A DNA stretch of 64,000 nt, taken from contig NZ_LKAS01000002.1 of assembly GCF_002075085.1 (NCBI RefSeq), forward strand, positions 61,163 to 125,162, written 5' to 3'. The notes below the pieces were generated by a model that worked only from the letters and a program-made list of their open reading frames with translations, did not search any database and was not told where the DNA came from. This document shows positions 40,000 to 50,997 of the stretch, in pieces (the first letter of the stretch is position 1; every line of letters starts with the position of its first letter). The DNA is from a bacterium endosymbiont of Pedicinus badii. Its GTDB lineage: Bacteria > Pseudomonadota > Gammaproteobacteria > Enterobacterales > Enterobacteriaceae. The position numbers were made by a program, and so were the translations under genes.

Positions 40000-41850
40000 A
40001 TGTGTGGAATATTTGGAATAATTTCAAAAAATGATGTAATACAGAAATTACTAAGAGGACTATTTTTTCTTAAGTATAGAGGATACGACTCTTCTGGAAT
40101 AGCATATATCGATAAAAATAATCGTATAAAAAGATTTCGAACCGTAGGAACAGTAGAAAAATTAGTAAAAAAAATTAAAGATTATAAAATACATGGAAAA
40201 ATTGGTATCGCTCATACAAGATGGGCAACTCATGGAATACCAAATTTAAATAATGCGCATCCTCATATATCCGATCATATTGCATTGGTTCATAATGGAA
40301 TTATTGAAAATAATGATTTTTTGAAAAAAAAAGTAAAAAATTTAGGATACAAATTTCAAAGTGATACAGATAGTGAAACAATAGCTCATTTGCTTCACTG
40401 GTTTGTAAAAAATAATTCAAAAAATCAAACCTCTGTAAAATCTATTAAGAACACTCTTCAAGAAATTACTGGATCATATGCTTTAGCTATAATAGATTCT
40501 TATAATCCAAATGCAATATTTTTAGTACGATTTAAAAGTCCTCTTATTGTAGGAATAGGTAAGGAGGAAAATTTTCTATCTTCTGATATTTTTGCAATTT
40601 TACCATTTACTAAAAAAATTATTGTTTTAGAAGAAGGAGACATAGCAAAAATAACAGAAAAAAAAATAGATATTTGGGATAAAAGTGGAAAAAAAATATT
40701 TAGAAATTTTAAAGTATTTAAAAATAAAATTAGAAATTTTACTCAAGTTTCTAAAGGACACTACATGATTCAAGAAATACTAGAACAACCTAAAATTTTG
40801 GAAAAAATAACAAAAAAATTTTTTGTAAAAAAAGGAATTATTATAGAAAATTTGAAATGCAGAAAAGCAAAAGATTTACTTTCCAAAGTAGAAAGTATAA
40901 AAGTAGTAGCTTGCGGAAGTTCTTATCATGCTTCTTTAGTATTTAAATATTGGGTGGAAGAAATATGCAGAATTTCTTGTTCAGTAGAAATTGCTTCAGA
41001 ATTTAGATACAGAAAATTTGTTGTAAAAAATAATACTTTATTTGTTACAGTTTCACAATCTGGAGAAACAGCAGATATATTAGAAAGTTTAAATTTAATA
41101 AAAAAGTTTAAGTATTTAGCTTCTTTAAGCGTATGTAATTCTGAATACTCTTCTGCTTCTAGAAATTCTGATTTTTCTATCATTATTCCTTCTGGATTAG
41201 AAATCAGTGTAGCGTCTACTAAATCCTTTACTTCTCAAATGACCTGTTTATTAATTTTCTGTCTTTATATAGGTAGAATTCAAAATAAAATAAAAGAAAA
41301 AAAAATTGCTAAAATTCTTCAATCTATTAAAAAAATTCCAGAAATAATTAAAAAAATATTTTCTATAAGAAAAAAAATAAAAAGTATCTCTAAAAAATTA
41401 AATTTGTACAAAAATTTGATTGTTTTAGGAAAAGGTAAACTATACCCAATCGCTATGGAATGTGCATTAAAATTTAAAGAGATAACTTATATTCATGCAG
41501 AAGCGTATACTTCAGGAGAATTAAAACATGGTTCTTTAGCTTTAATAGACCAAAGTATGCCAGTTTTAGTGCTAATAAGTAAAAATTCTTTTACAAAAAA
41601 AGTTATTAATAATGTAGAAGAAATTATTTGTCGTAACGGACTTGTCTATATTTTTTGCGATGAAGACGTATCTTTGCATTTTAAACATAAGAAAATTTCT
41701 AATATTTTGACTATTCCTAAAATAGAAGATACTATTTCTCCTATCTTACAGACCATTATGGTACAAATTTTATCTTACTATTCTGCTTTATTTAAAGGAA
41801 ACAATATAGATCAACCAAGAAATTTAGCTAAATCGGTTACTGTAGAATAA
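40000..41850 (+). CDS. glmS: glutamine-fructose-6-phosphate aminotransferase (isomerizing)
   Basis: GlmS makes glucosamine 6-phosphate from fructose 6-phosphate and glutamine. Cys2 in MCGIFGI is the glutaminase nucleophile, and the N-terminal domain keeps HTRWATHG and HNGIIENN. The two SIS domains show VACGSSYHASL, SQSGETADILE and the C-terminal DQPRNLAKSVTVE. The 616 residues match the family (609). The 4-base gap from glmU indicates an operon. The E. coli regulatory sRNA sites cannot be judged here. Confidence 0.98.
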   Translation: MCGIFGIISKNDVIQKLLRGLFFLKYRGYDSSGIAYIDKNNRIKRFRTVGTVEKLVKKIKDYKIHGKIGIAHTRWATHGIPNLNNAHPHISDHIALVHNGIIENNDFLKKKVKNLGYKFQSDTDSETIAHLLHWFVKNNSKNQTSVKSIKNTLQEITGSYALAIIDSYNPNAIFLVRFKSPLIVGIGKEENFLSSDIFAILPFTKKIIVLEEGDIAKITEKKIDIWDKSGKKIFRNFKVFKNKIRNFTQVSKGHYMIQEILEQPKILEKITKKFFVKKGIIIENLKCRKAKDLLSKVESIKVVACGSSYHASLVFKYWVEEICRISCSVEIASEFRYRKFVVKNNTLFVTVSQSGETADILESLNLIKKFKYLASLSVCNSEYSSASRNSDFSIIIPSGLEISVASTKSFTSQMTCLLIFCLYIGRIQNKIKEKKIAKILQSIKKIPEIIKKIFSIRKKIKSISKKLNLYKNLIVLGKGKLYPIAMECALKFKEITYIHAEAYTSGELKHGSLALIDQSMPVLVLISKNSFTKKVINNVEEIICRNGLVYIFCDEDVSLHFKHKKISNILTIPKIEDTISPILQTIMVQILSYYSALFKGNNIDQPRNLAKSVTVE

Positions 41851-41858
41851 GTTGTTAA

Positions 41859-43220
41859 TTATTTTCCTACGCAAAATTTTGAAAAAATTTCTTTCATTAT
41901 TTCTTCTTTTCTTTTTTTTCCTTGTATTTCTAGTATTTTTCTTTCAGAAATTCTAATTTCTTCTGCTAAAATATCTAAACAATTTTTATTTTCTAAAAAA
42001 ATTTTTTTGCATTCTAATATATGAAAATAGGATTCTTTTAAAAGATGAATATGTCTTTCTCTTATAAAGAAAGACTCTTTTTTAAATATTTTATTTTTCT
42101 TTTTTATAACAATTTTTTCTATTCTTTTTTTAAGAAAATCTAGTCCTTTTTCAAGTTTTGCAGATACTGTAATTATTTTATATCCTCTAATAATTTTTTC
42201 TTGTTCTTTTTCTCCAGAAAGATCAGATTTATTTCTTACAATAGTGATAGATTTTTTTTTTATACGATTAATTATTTCTTTAGGTATACAATTTTCAAAT
42301 TTATATTTTCTAGCATCTAATACTAAAATTGCATGAAAAGATTTTAAGACTGCTTTTATTGCTATTTTTATGCCTAATTTTTCAATTCGATTTTTAGATT
42401 TTCTTATTCCTGCTGTATCAGAAATAGTTATAGGTATTCCTTTTATATAAATTCTATTTGAAATAATATCTCTTGTAGTACCCGGAGTACTAGTAACAAT
42501 GGAAGATTTTTTTTCTACTATTTTATTAAATAAAGTAGATTTTCCAACGTTTGGAGGTCCGAAAACTACTATATTTTTATTTTTATAAAGAGAAAAATTT
42601 TTTTTGTTTTTTTCTATAAAATTTTTTAAAATATATTCTACCTTATTAATTTTTTCTAATAATTTTTGATAGTATAGTTCATCAATTTCTCCCTCTATAA
42701 AATCGATTCTAGATTCTATGAAGATCCTAATATCTTTAATTTTTTTTTCTATTCTATTTATATGTAATAAAAAATTTCCTTTTAACGATGAATATATAGA
42801 GTATGCAAAATACGAATTTTCTGCATAAATCAGTTCAGATACTAATTCTGCTTGTGGTACACTCATTTTTCCATTTAGTACAGATCTCTCAGAAAATTCT
42901 CCTGGATTTGCAATCCTTGTGTTTTTAAAAGATATAATATAATTTAGTATTTCTTGCAAAATAACTGGATTTCCATGACCTTGCAATTCTAAAATATCTT
43001 CTCCTGTATAGGAATGAGGAGAAGAAAAAAATATTGCGATTCCTGTATCAATTGGAATATTTTTAATATAAAAAGGTAAAACTTCTGCTTTTCTTATTTC
43101 AGGAACTTTTCTAAGAATTTTTTTTGAAATTTTTCTTGTTAATTTTCCTGATATTCTAATTATTCCTATTCCACTAATTCCATTAGCTGTAGAAATTGCT
43201 GCAATAGTATCATGAAACAT
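41859..43220 (-). CDS. mnmE: tRNA modification GTPase MnmE
   Basis: MnmE is the GTPase partner of MnmG. It has the N-terminal tetrahydrofolate-binding domain with GEDILELQGHGNP, the G domain with P-loop GPPNVGKST (221-229), DTAG near 265 and NKSD near 335, and the essential C-terminal Cys450 in FCVGK. The 453 residues match E. coli (454). Both halves of the MnmEG enzyme are therefore kept. It is convergent with glmS as in E. coli once the pst, bgl and tna genes are removed. Confidence 0.97.
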   Translation of the reverse strand: MFHDTIAAISTANGISGIGIIRISGKLTRKISKKILRKVPEIRKAEVLPFYIKNIPIDTGIAIFFSSPHSYTGEDILELQGHGNPVILQEILNYIISFKNTRIANPGEFSERSVLNGKMSVPQAELVSELIYAENSYFAYSIYSSLKGNFLLHINRIEKKIKDIRIFIESRIDFIEGEIDELYYQKLLEKINKVEYILKNFIEKNKKNFSLYKNKNIVVFGPPNVGKSTLFNKIVEKKSSIVTSTPGTTRDIISNRIYIKGIPITISDTAGIRKSKNRIEKLGIKIAIKAVLKSFHAILVLDARKYKFENCIPKEIINRIKKKSITIVRNKSDLSGEKEQEKIIRGYKIITVSAKLEKGLDFLKKRIEKIVIKKKNKIFKKESFFIRERHIHLLKESYFHILECKKIFLENKNCLDILAEEIRISERKILEIQGKKRKEEIMKEIFSKFCVGK

Positions 43221-43232
43221 AGTTATTTTTAT

Positions 43233-44837
43233 TTATTTATTTTTATTCTTATTTAGTACTCTGTATATAGCTTTTTGCTGTAGTATAGTAACCAAATTAC
43301 TTACTATATAATACAAAACTAAACCAGAAGGAAACCAAAGAAAGAAAACTGTAAACACTATAGGTATCATATTTGCAATATTTTTTTGTATTGGATCTAT
43401 ACTTTTTTCTTCTTTATAAGAAGAAGAAATTTTTTGAACTAGAAACATAGTACATCCCATGATAATTGGAAGAATATAGTACGGATCTTTTGAAGAAAGA
43501 TCTAAAATCCAAAAAATAAATTTAGAATGCCTTAATTCTATTGATCCAGATAACATATAGTATAAAGATAAAAATATAGGCATTTGCACTAATATTGGGA
43601 AACATCCTCCTAAAGGATTAACTTTTTCTTTTCTATACAAATTCATTATTTGTTCACTCTGTTTTTGTCTATTATCAGGAAATTTTTCTTTTATTTCTAA
43701 TAATTTTGGTTGTAGCATTTTTATTTTTGCCATCGATATATATTGTGATTTTGTTAAAGGATACATAAGACCTCTTACTATCAGAGTAATCAATATTATA
43801 GAAAATCCCCAATTTTTTATATAACTATGTATAAATTTGAGTAATTTAAATAACGGATTACAAATAAACCAAAGCCATCCATAATCTATAGTTAAATCTA
43901 AATTCGGAGCTACTTTGGAGAGCTCTTCTTGTACTTCTGGACCTATCCATAAGTTTGTAGAAAACTTTTTGAAAGTATTTTTTTTTATTTCTATTGGATA
44001 CGTTTTAGATCCTATAATGGAAAATTTACCAAAATTTTTCGTATAAAATATTTTTTCTTCTGGGTATTTAGGTATCCAAGCAGTTAAAAAATACTTTTGT
44101 ATTACAGAAATCCATCCAGAAAAAGTCTGTACATATAAATTTTGTTTTTTTGCTTCTTTAAAATCATACTTTCTATATCTATTCCCGTCAGAAGAATACG
44201 CAAAACCTTTATAAGATTGTAAAAAAAAACTAGAATTTGTGGTTTTTTGAGTTGGATAGGTAGTTTGATGAATTTCATTATATAATTGTACCGTCACATC
44301 TTTATCACTGAAATTAAAAATTTCATGAGAAATATTGATTAAAAATTTTCCTTCTAAATATGTGAATATTTTTTTTTCTAGAACACCTGACTTACTTTTT
44401 CTTACCAATTCAATTTTTTTAATTTTCTTAGAACCTTGTAATAAATCCTCTTGTTTAGTTAAATAAAATCTGTTGTTTTCTCTATCTAAAGGACCATTTG
44501 AATCTAAAAAACCGCTTTTTACATAGTATGCATAATTTGAATTTTTTTCTAATAAACAAAATGGTTTTCTCGAGTAAATTGAATCCAAATACGTATTAAG
44601 GGTGGCATTCTCAATATTTCCATCAAATAAGTTAATAGAAGTTGATAAAAAATTTGTACTTACAAAAATATACTGTTTTTTCCCATCTTTTTGAACAATT
44701 TCATTTTTGTAATCTTCTTTTTTTTCTTCAAATTTTTGCAGATGTTTTTTCTGAGAATTTTCTTCTTTCCATATATTGAATATTATGAAAGAAATTAGTA
44801 ATAGAGAAATAAAAAGAAAGTTTCTTTGTGAATCCAT
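43233..44837 (-). CDS. yidC: membrane protein insertase YidC
   Basis: YidC inserts and folds inner-membrane proteins. An N-terminal anchor (about 6-23) precedes the large periplasmic domain (about 50-335). The C-terminal insertase core has five hydrophobic segments, with GWGFSIILITLIVRGLMYPL (read as SIILITLIVRGLMYP) carrying the groove Arg, and NPLGGCFPILVQMPIF. The 534 residues match E. coli (548). It follows yidD directly and precedes mnmE by 12 bases. Confidence 0.97.
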   Translation of the reverse strand: MDSQRNFLFISLLLISFIIFNIWKEENSQKKHLQKFEEKKEDYKNEIVQKDGKKQYIFVSTNFLSTSINLFDGNIENATLNTYLDSIYSRKPFCLLEKNSNYAYYVKSGFLDSNGPLDRENNRFYLTKQEDLLQGSKKIKKIELVRKSKSGVLEKKIFTYLEGKFLINISHEIFNFSDKDVTVQLYNEIHQTTYPTQKTTNSSFFLQSYKGFAYSSDGNRYRKYDFKEAKKQNLYVQTFSGWISVIQKYFLTAWIPKYPEEKIFYTKNFGKFSIIGSKTYPIEIKKNTFKKFSTNLWIGPEVQEELSKVAPNLDLTIDYGWLWFICNPLFKLLKFIHSYIKNWGFSIILITLIVRGLMYPLTKSQYISMAKIKMLQPKLLEIKEKFPDNRQKQSEQIMNLYRKEKVNPLGGCFPILVQMPIFLSLYYMLSGSIELRHSKFIFWILDLSSKDPYYILPIIMGCTMFLVQKISSSYKEEKSIDPIQKNIANMIPIVFTVFFLWFPSGLVLYYIVSNLVTILQQKAIYRVLNKNKNK

Positions 44838-45098
44838 CTATTTTTTCTCTTTAAAATTAGAATGTTTATTAAATAATGATAGTTTTATGGAATGGCATCT
44901 AAAAATTCTTTTGAAAACTAAATAAGTATACTTTGCTAGATTAAATTTATAAATTTTTTTTATAGCATATTCTGAACAGCTTGGTATGTTTCTACAATTT
45001 TTTCCTATAATAGGATTAATAACTTTTTGATAAAAAATCAACAAAAGAAGAAAAAAATTTTTTATTTTATAATTCATATATAGTAGAAATTTTTCCAT
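44838..45098 (-). CDS. yidD: membrane protein insertion efficiency factor YidD
   Basis: YidD is a small membrane-associated protein that aids YidC-dependent insertion. The conserved core FYQKVINPIIGKNCRNIPSC, then SEYAIKKIYKF and FKRIFRCH, is present. The start is uncertain: ATG codons at 45131, 45098 and 45077 are in frame, and the first two lie inside rnpA. E. coli YidD has 85 residues, which fits 45098 or 45077. It abuts yidC. Confidence 0.88.
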   Translation of the reverse strand: MEKFLLYMNYKIKNFFLLLLIFYQKVINPIIGKNCRNIPSCSEYAIKKIYKFNLAKYTYLVFKRIFRCHSIKLSLFNKHSNFKEKK

Positions 45099-45424
45099 AG
45101 TTTCACCATTTTTTTTTGCAGTATAGAACAATCTTTTACTTTTTTTATTTTTTTATTGTAAAAAATGAGAAAATCCATATTCTTAAGAAAAACTTTATTC
45201 TTTCTGAATGTTTCTCTAATAATTCTTTTTATTTTGTTTCTTTGAAAAGAGTAAGAAACGTTTTTTTTTGGTATGTTTATTCCTAATCTAGGATGTGCTA
45301 AATAATTTATTTTGAAAAAAATTTTTATTTCTTTACAAAAAAAATATTTTCTATAATAAAAAGAACTAAAGTGTGTTTGATGTTTTAGTAATTTGAATTT
45401 TTTAGAGAAACCAAAATTCTTCAA
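45074..45424 (-). CDS. rnpA: ribonuclease P protein component
   Basis: RnpA is the protein subunit of RNase P, which makes tRNA 5' ends. The 116-residue protein (119 in E. coli) keeps the RNA-binding RNR motif as SFQRNKIKRIIRETFR near 60-75 and LGINIPKK near 48. It is very Lys/Phe-rich. It follows rpmH by 8 bases, the standard rpmH-rnpA pair, and overlaps the yidD start. Confidence 0.93.
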   Translation of the reverse strand: MKNFGFSKKFKLLKHQTHFSSFYYRKYFFCKEIKIFFKINYLAHPRLGINIPKKNVSYSFQRNKIKRIIRETFRKNKVFLKNMDFLIFYNKKIKKVKDCSILQKKMVKLWKNFYYI

Positions 45425-45432
45425 TTTTAAAA

Positions 45433-45576
45433 TTATTTAGAAGAAACTGTTAGATGAATTCTATTTTTCATTCTTCTTCTAGCCAATATGATTCTACCAT
45501 TTTTAGTAGATATTCTAGAACGAAATCCATGCTTTCTATTTTTTTTTAGTACGGAAGGTTGATAAGTTCTTTTCAT
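45433..45576 (-). CDS. rpmH: 50S ribosomal protein L34
   Basis: This short frame encodes a 47-residue protein matching L34 along its full length: [20 protein letters not shown], then [15 protein letters not shown] and a basic tail. E. coli L34 has 46 residues. It heads rpmH-rnpA-yidD-yidC-mnmE and is divergent from the dnaA remnant across 113 bases, the classic rpmH/dnaA arrangement. Confidence 0.96.
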   Translation of the reverse strand: MKRTYQPSVLKKNRKHGFRSRISTKNGRIILARRRMKNRIHLTVSSK

Positions 45577-45689
45577 AAAATATATAAGTTTAGTATATTT
45601 TTAGTTTATAATAAAAATTATAAATTTTTTTTATTATAAAAAAAAAGTTTAATAAAGTAAACAATACATTTATTATTTATACAATTTTT

Positions 45690-46004
45690 ATGAGTATAAA
45701 GAATTTCTTAATAAAAATTTGGAATCAGTATACTAAAAAACTAAAAAATAAGATTCTTAAAAAAGAATTCGATAGTCTTATTCAACCAATACAAGTCGAA
45801 TTTAAAAAAAATATTTTTTTTATATATACACCTAATTTTTTTATTTTAAAAAAAATAAAAAATTTGTATGCAAAAAATATTGCACTTTTTTTTAAAAGAA
45901 GTATGAAAAAAAAAAATATTTCTTTATTTTTTACAGTGGGAAAAAAAAATTCAGATTTAAAAAAAAAAATTTGGAGAAAAAAAGATCATCTAAAAAATTA
46001 CTAA
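45690..46004 (+). CDS. dnaA: DnaA remnant, part 1: domain I
   Basis: The 104-residue frame aligns with domain I of E. coli DnaA over about 85 residues. FDSLIQPIQVEFKKNIFFIY corresponds to the FSMWIRPLQAEL region, PNFFILKKIKNLYAKNI to PNRFVLDWVRDKYLNNI, and LFFTVGKKN to LRFEVGTKP. Domain I normally self-associates and binds DnaB helicase and DiaA. After it the frame runs through A-rich sequence and stops at 46004. Domains II and III are absent. The gene lies between rpmH and dnaN, the dnaA position. It may be joined to part 2 by slippage at A runs, may be expressed alone, or may be decaying. Confidence 0.85.
   Translation: MSIKNFLIKIWNQYTKKLKNKILKKEFDSLIQPIQVEFKKNIFFIYTPNFFILKKIKNLYAKNIALFFKRSMKKKNISLFFTVGKKNSDLKKKIWRKKDHLKNY
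45959..45969 (+). repeat. 11-A run at the dnaA frame switch
   Basis: Eleven consecutive A lie where the domain I frame must switch to the domain IV frame. Other long A runs lie at 45906-45916 and 45941-45949. Adding one A to the transcript at any of them gives one open frame from 45690 to 46330. Poly(A) slippage by RNA polymerase is known to rescue genes in Buchnera and Blochmannia. Confidence 0.7.
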
Positions 46005-46330
46005 AAGAAAAAAAAATTCAGTATGCTAAAAAAATTCAAAAAAAAATAGCTAATATTCATAATATTCGATATTCAGAATTAATTTCTTACGAAGACTCGA
46101 AAAGATTAAACTTAATCAGACAAATTTCTATTTTTACAATTAGAAATATAACTATTCTCAATTTAAAAGAAATAGGAAAAATATTTTCTAATAGAAAACA
46201 TTCTACTATTGTATATTCTTTAAAAAGAATAGAGAAAAAATGTAAAGAAGACGTAAAATTTAAAGAAAAAATTAAAAAAATCGAACAGATAATAACTAAA
46301 AATTATGAAAATAGATATTACAAAAAGTGA
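45971..46330 (+). CDS. dnaA: DnaA remnant, part 2: domain IV (DNA-binding)
   Basis: The frame (first possible start TTG at 45971, no Shine-Dalgarno) encodes domain IV of DnaA, which binds DnaA boxes. IANIHNIRYSELISYEDSKR matches the start of E. coli domain IV. The helix-turn-helix follows as LNLIRQISIFTIRN and LKEIGKIFSNRKHSTIVYSL, in place of LPEIGDAFGGRDHTTVLHA. The basic RQ and the His-Ser/Thr contacts are kept, but the Asp of the DHT motif is Lys. It overlaps part 1 by 34 bases in another frame and overlaps the dnaN start by 26 bases. No AAA+ residues occur in either part. Confidence 0.85.
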   Translation: MEKKRSSKKLLKEKKIQYAKKIQKKIANIHNIRYSELISYEDSKRLNLIRQISIFTIRNITILNLKEIGKIFSNRKHSTIVYSLKRIEKKCKEDVKFKEKIKKIEQIITKNYENRYYKK

Positions 46331-47405
46331 TTTGTTACAACCTTTGAGAAAAGTAGTTAGTATTATTAGTAAAAAATCTGTTATTCCAGAATTAGAAAAT
46401 CTTTTTATAGAAGTAGAAAATTACGAAATGTACATCAAATCTACTAGCTTAGATATGGAAATTGTTGCAAAAATTTTTTTAAAGAAAAAGTACAAAAAAA
46501 AAGTATTTTCTATTCCTGGAAAAAAATTTTTTGATATATTTAGATTTTTATCAGAAAAACAAAAAATTACTATTCGTGTTGAAAAAAAAAAAATTTCTAT
46601 TTTTTCAAATGGAAGTTCGTATACTTTATCAATTTGTAAAACAAAAAATTTTTCAAATATAGAATTAATTGGAGAAAAAAAAGTATTTTTTATTTCTTGT
46701 AAAAAATTAAAAAATCTTATTCAATACACTTATTTTGCTATAGGAAAATCAGATTCTAGATACTACTTAAATGGAATGCTATTTGAAATCAAAAATAAAG
46801 AAATCTGTGTAGTTGCAACCGATGGACATAGACTGGCTTATTTTTTAGATACCATAGAAAATACTAATATTAAAGAAAAATTTATAGTTCCTAGAGTTTC
46901 AATTATGGAGATATACAAAATAGTAGAAAATAGCGAAAAAATTGTAGAATTTCAAATTTTTAAAAGTAGTATAAAAATGAGTATTGAAAAATTAGTTTTC
47001 TCTTTTAAAACTATATCTATGGAATATCCGAAATATCATAGCGTTTTTCCAAAAAATCCAAATAGATTTTTATACATAAATTGTAGTGAATTTAAAAAAG
47101 CCTTAAAGAGAGTTCTTATTATATCTTGTGAAAATTTTCAAAATACTAGATTTCTTTTAAAAAAAAATAAATTAGAAATAATTTCTGAAAATTTTAGTAC
47201 AGAAAGTGCAAAAGAAATCTTAAATGTTAAATATATAGGTTATCCAATAGAAATGGGATTTAATGTCAACTATCTTATAGAAATTATAAATACTATAAAA
47301 TGCAAAGAAATAAAAATTTCTATTACTAACGAACATTCTAGTATAAAAATACAAAACGAAGAAGAAAAAAATCTTTTGTATCTTTTAATGCCAATATATT
47401 TATAA
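46305..47405 (+). CDS. dnaN: DNA polymerase III sliding clamp (beta)
   Basis: DnaN is the ring clamp that holds polymerase III on DNA. The 366 residues equal E. coli, with the three repeated clamp domains, ATDGHRLAYF near 172 and the C-terminal LLMPIYL, close to the VMPMRL that forms the client pocket. It overlaps the end of the domain IV frame, so dnaA-dnaN coupling persists. recF is missing downstream. Confidence 0.97.
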   Translation: MKIDITKSDLLQPLRKVVSIISKKSVIPELENLFIEVENYEMYIKSTSLDMEIVAKIFLKKKYKKKVFSIPGKKFFDIFRFLSEKQKITIRVEKKKISIFSNGSSYTLSICKTKNFSNIELIGEKKVFFISCKKLKNLIQYTYFAIGKSDSRYYLNGMLFEIKNKEICVVATDGHRLAYFLDTIENTNIKEKFIVPRVSIMEIYKIVENSEKIVEFQIFKSSIKMSIEKLVFSFKTISMEYPKYHSVFPKNPNRFLYINCSEFKKALKRVLIISCENFQNTRFLLKKNKLEIISENFSTESAKEILNVKYIGYPIEMGFNVNYLIEIINTIKCKEIKISITNEHSSIKIQNEEEKNLLYLLMPIYL

Positions 47406-47444
47406 TATGATTGCAAATATTCTTGAAATTAAAATTACTTTTAA

Positions 47445-49871
<2,427 letters not shown>

Positions 49872-49875
49872 AAAT

Positions 49876-50877
49876 TTATATAATTTTCTTTTTTCTTAAT
49901 TCAGATTTTAAATAAGCATAATAAATTGGAGCAGCAACTAATCCTTGTATTCCGAAAGCTGCTTCAAAAATTAGCATAGCTAGTAGTATTTCCCAAGATT
50001 TAGCTTGTATTCTATTTCCAACAATTTCAGCATTTAAAAAATACTCTAATTTATGTATTAGTACCAAGTATATTGTCATTATAAATCCAGCAGTAAAAGA
50101 AATTGAAATTGCAGATACAATAATTATAAAATTAGAAATTAGATTTCCAATTATCGGAAGTAGTCCAAGTATAAAAGTAATCAAAATTAAAGTTTTTTTA
50201 AAAAATAAATTCATTCCAAAAATCGGAAATAAAATTAGTATCATAATAGAAGTTAAAAATGTATTAATTAAAGAAACTTGCAGTTGAGCGAAAATAATAT
50301 TTCTAAATGCACTAGAAAGAATAGATATTCTTTCACAAATTTTTTTAATAAAGTATGTTTTTTTTTTTTTTGAAGGTTTATTAAGAGATATAATAGATCC
50401 GATTACTATACCTATAAATACAGTCATTACTCCATGAAGAAAATTTTTTCCTATTTTTCTAATAATAGAAATATTAGATTTAAGAAAAAAAAATAATTTT
50501 TCTTTTAATTCTTCTGTATTATTGGGAAGAAAATACGGAAAATGTTTAGATAAACTATTTTTTAGATTTAGAAATATTTGATTTGCTTCTTTTAAGATAT
50601 CTATTTCATATTGTTTTTCAGATGTTAAAAAGTGTACTAAACTAAATAATCCTATCGATACAGATCCAAAAATAGAAATCGATATTATAATAATAATAAA
50701 GAATTTTGATTTATAATTTCCAAAAAATTTTTCTAGATATGGAGTTAAAGAAAATATTATTTCATACATTATAGATCCTGCTAAAAAACAAGGAAATAAA
50801 TGTAAAGGAATTAAAAGTAATAAAAAAGTAAAAATTAAAAAATAAGAAAATATTTCTATATTATTTTTGATAGACAT
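49876..50877 (-). CDS. AI-2E family (UPF0118/PerM-like) membrane protein
   Basis: The 333-residue protein has about seven hydrophobic segments in the AI-2E exporter pattern: a pair near 10-30, one near 60-80, a charged periplasmic-type region at 85-140, then four to five helices to the end. The family motif appears as GLLPIIGNLIS near 240 and AAFGIQGLVAAPI near 305. E. coli has several paralogues (PerM, YhhT, YdiK, TqsA), and I cannot assign which one. Substrates are uncertain for most of the family. It is convergent with gyrB, 4 bases apart. Confidence 0.8.
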   Translation of the reverse strand: MSIKNNIEIFSYFLIFTFLLLLIPLHLFPCFLAGSIMYEIIFSLTPYLEKFFGNYKSKFFIIIIISISIFGSVSIGLFSLVHFLTSEKQYEIDILKEANQIFLNLKNSLSKHFPYFLPNNTEELKEKLFFFLKSNISIIRKIGKNFLHGVMTVFIGIVIGSIISLNKPSKKKKTYFIKKICERISILSSAFRNIIFAQLQVSLINTFLTSIMILILFPIFGMNLFFKKTLILITFILGLLPIIGNLISNFIIIVSAISISFTAGFIMTIYLVLIHKLEYFLNAEIVGNRIQAKSWEILLAMLIFEAAFGIQGLVAAPIYYAYLKSELRKKKII

Positions 50878-50997
50878 AAAATTTCCAAAACTTTAATTTT
50901 GTAATTTCAAGTAGCATTTTTTGCTAAGAATTGTTTAACCAATTTTTACATAGTATTTTTATTATTATATTAAAAAAAAATAAGAAATTAAATTTTT

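Noticed and set aside
45577..45689. Possible oriC between rpmH and dnaA, with TTATACAAT as a DnaA box
   Set aside because: Only one poor match (two mismatches in nine) in very AT-rich DNA; no cluster of boxes. AT-richness alone is uninformative here.
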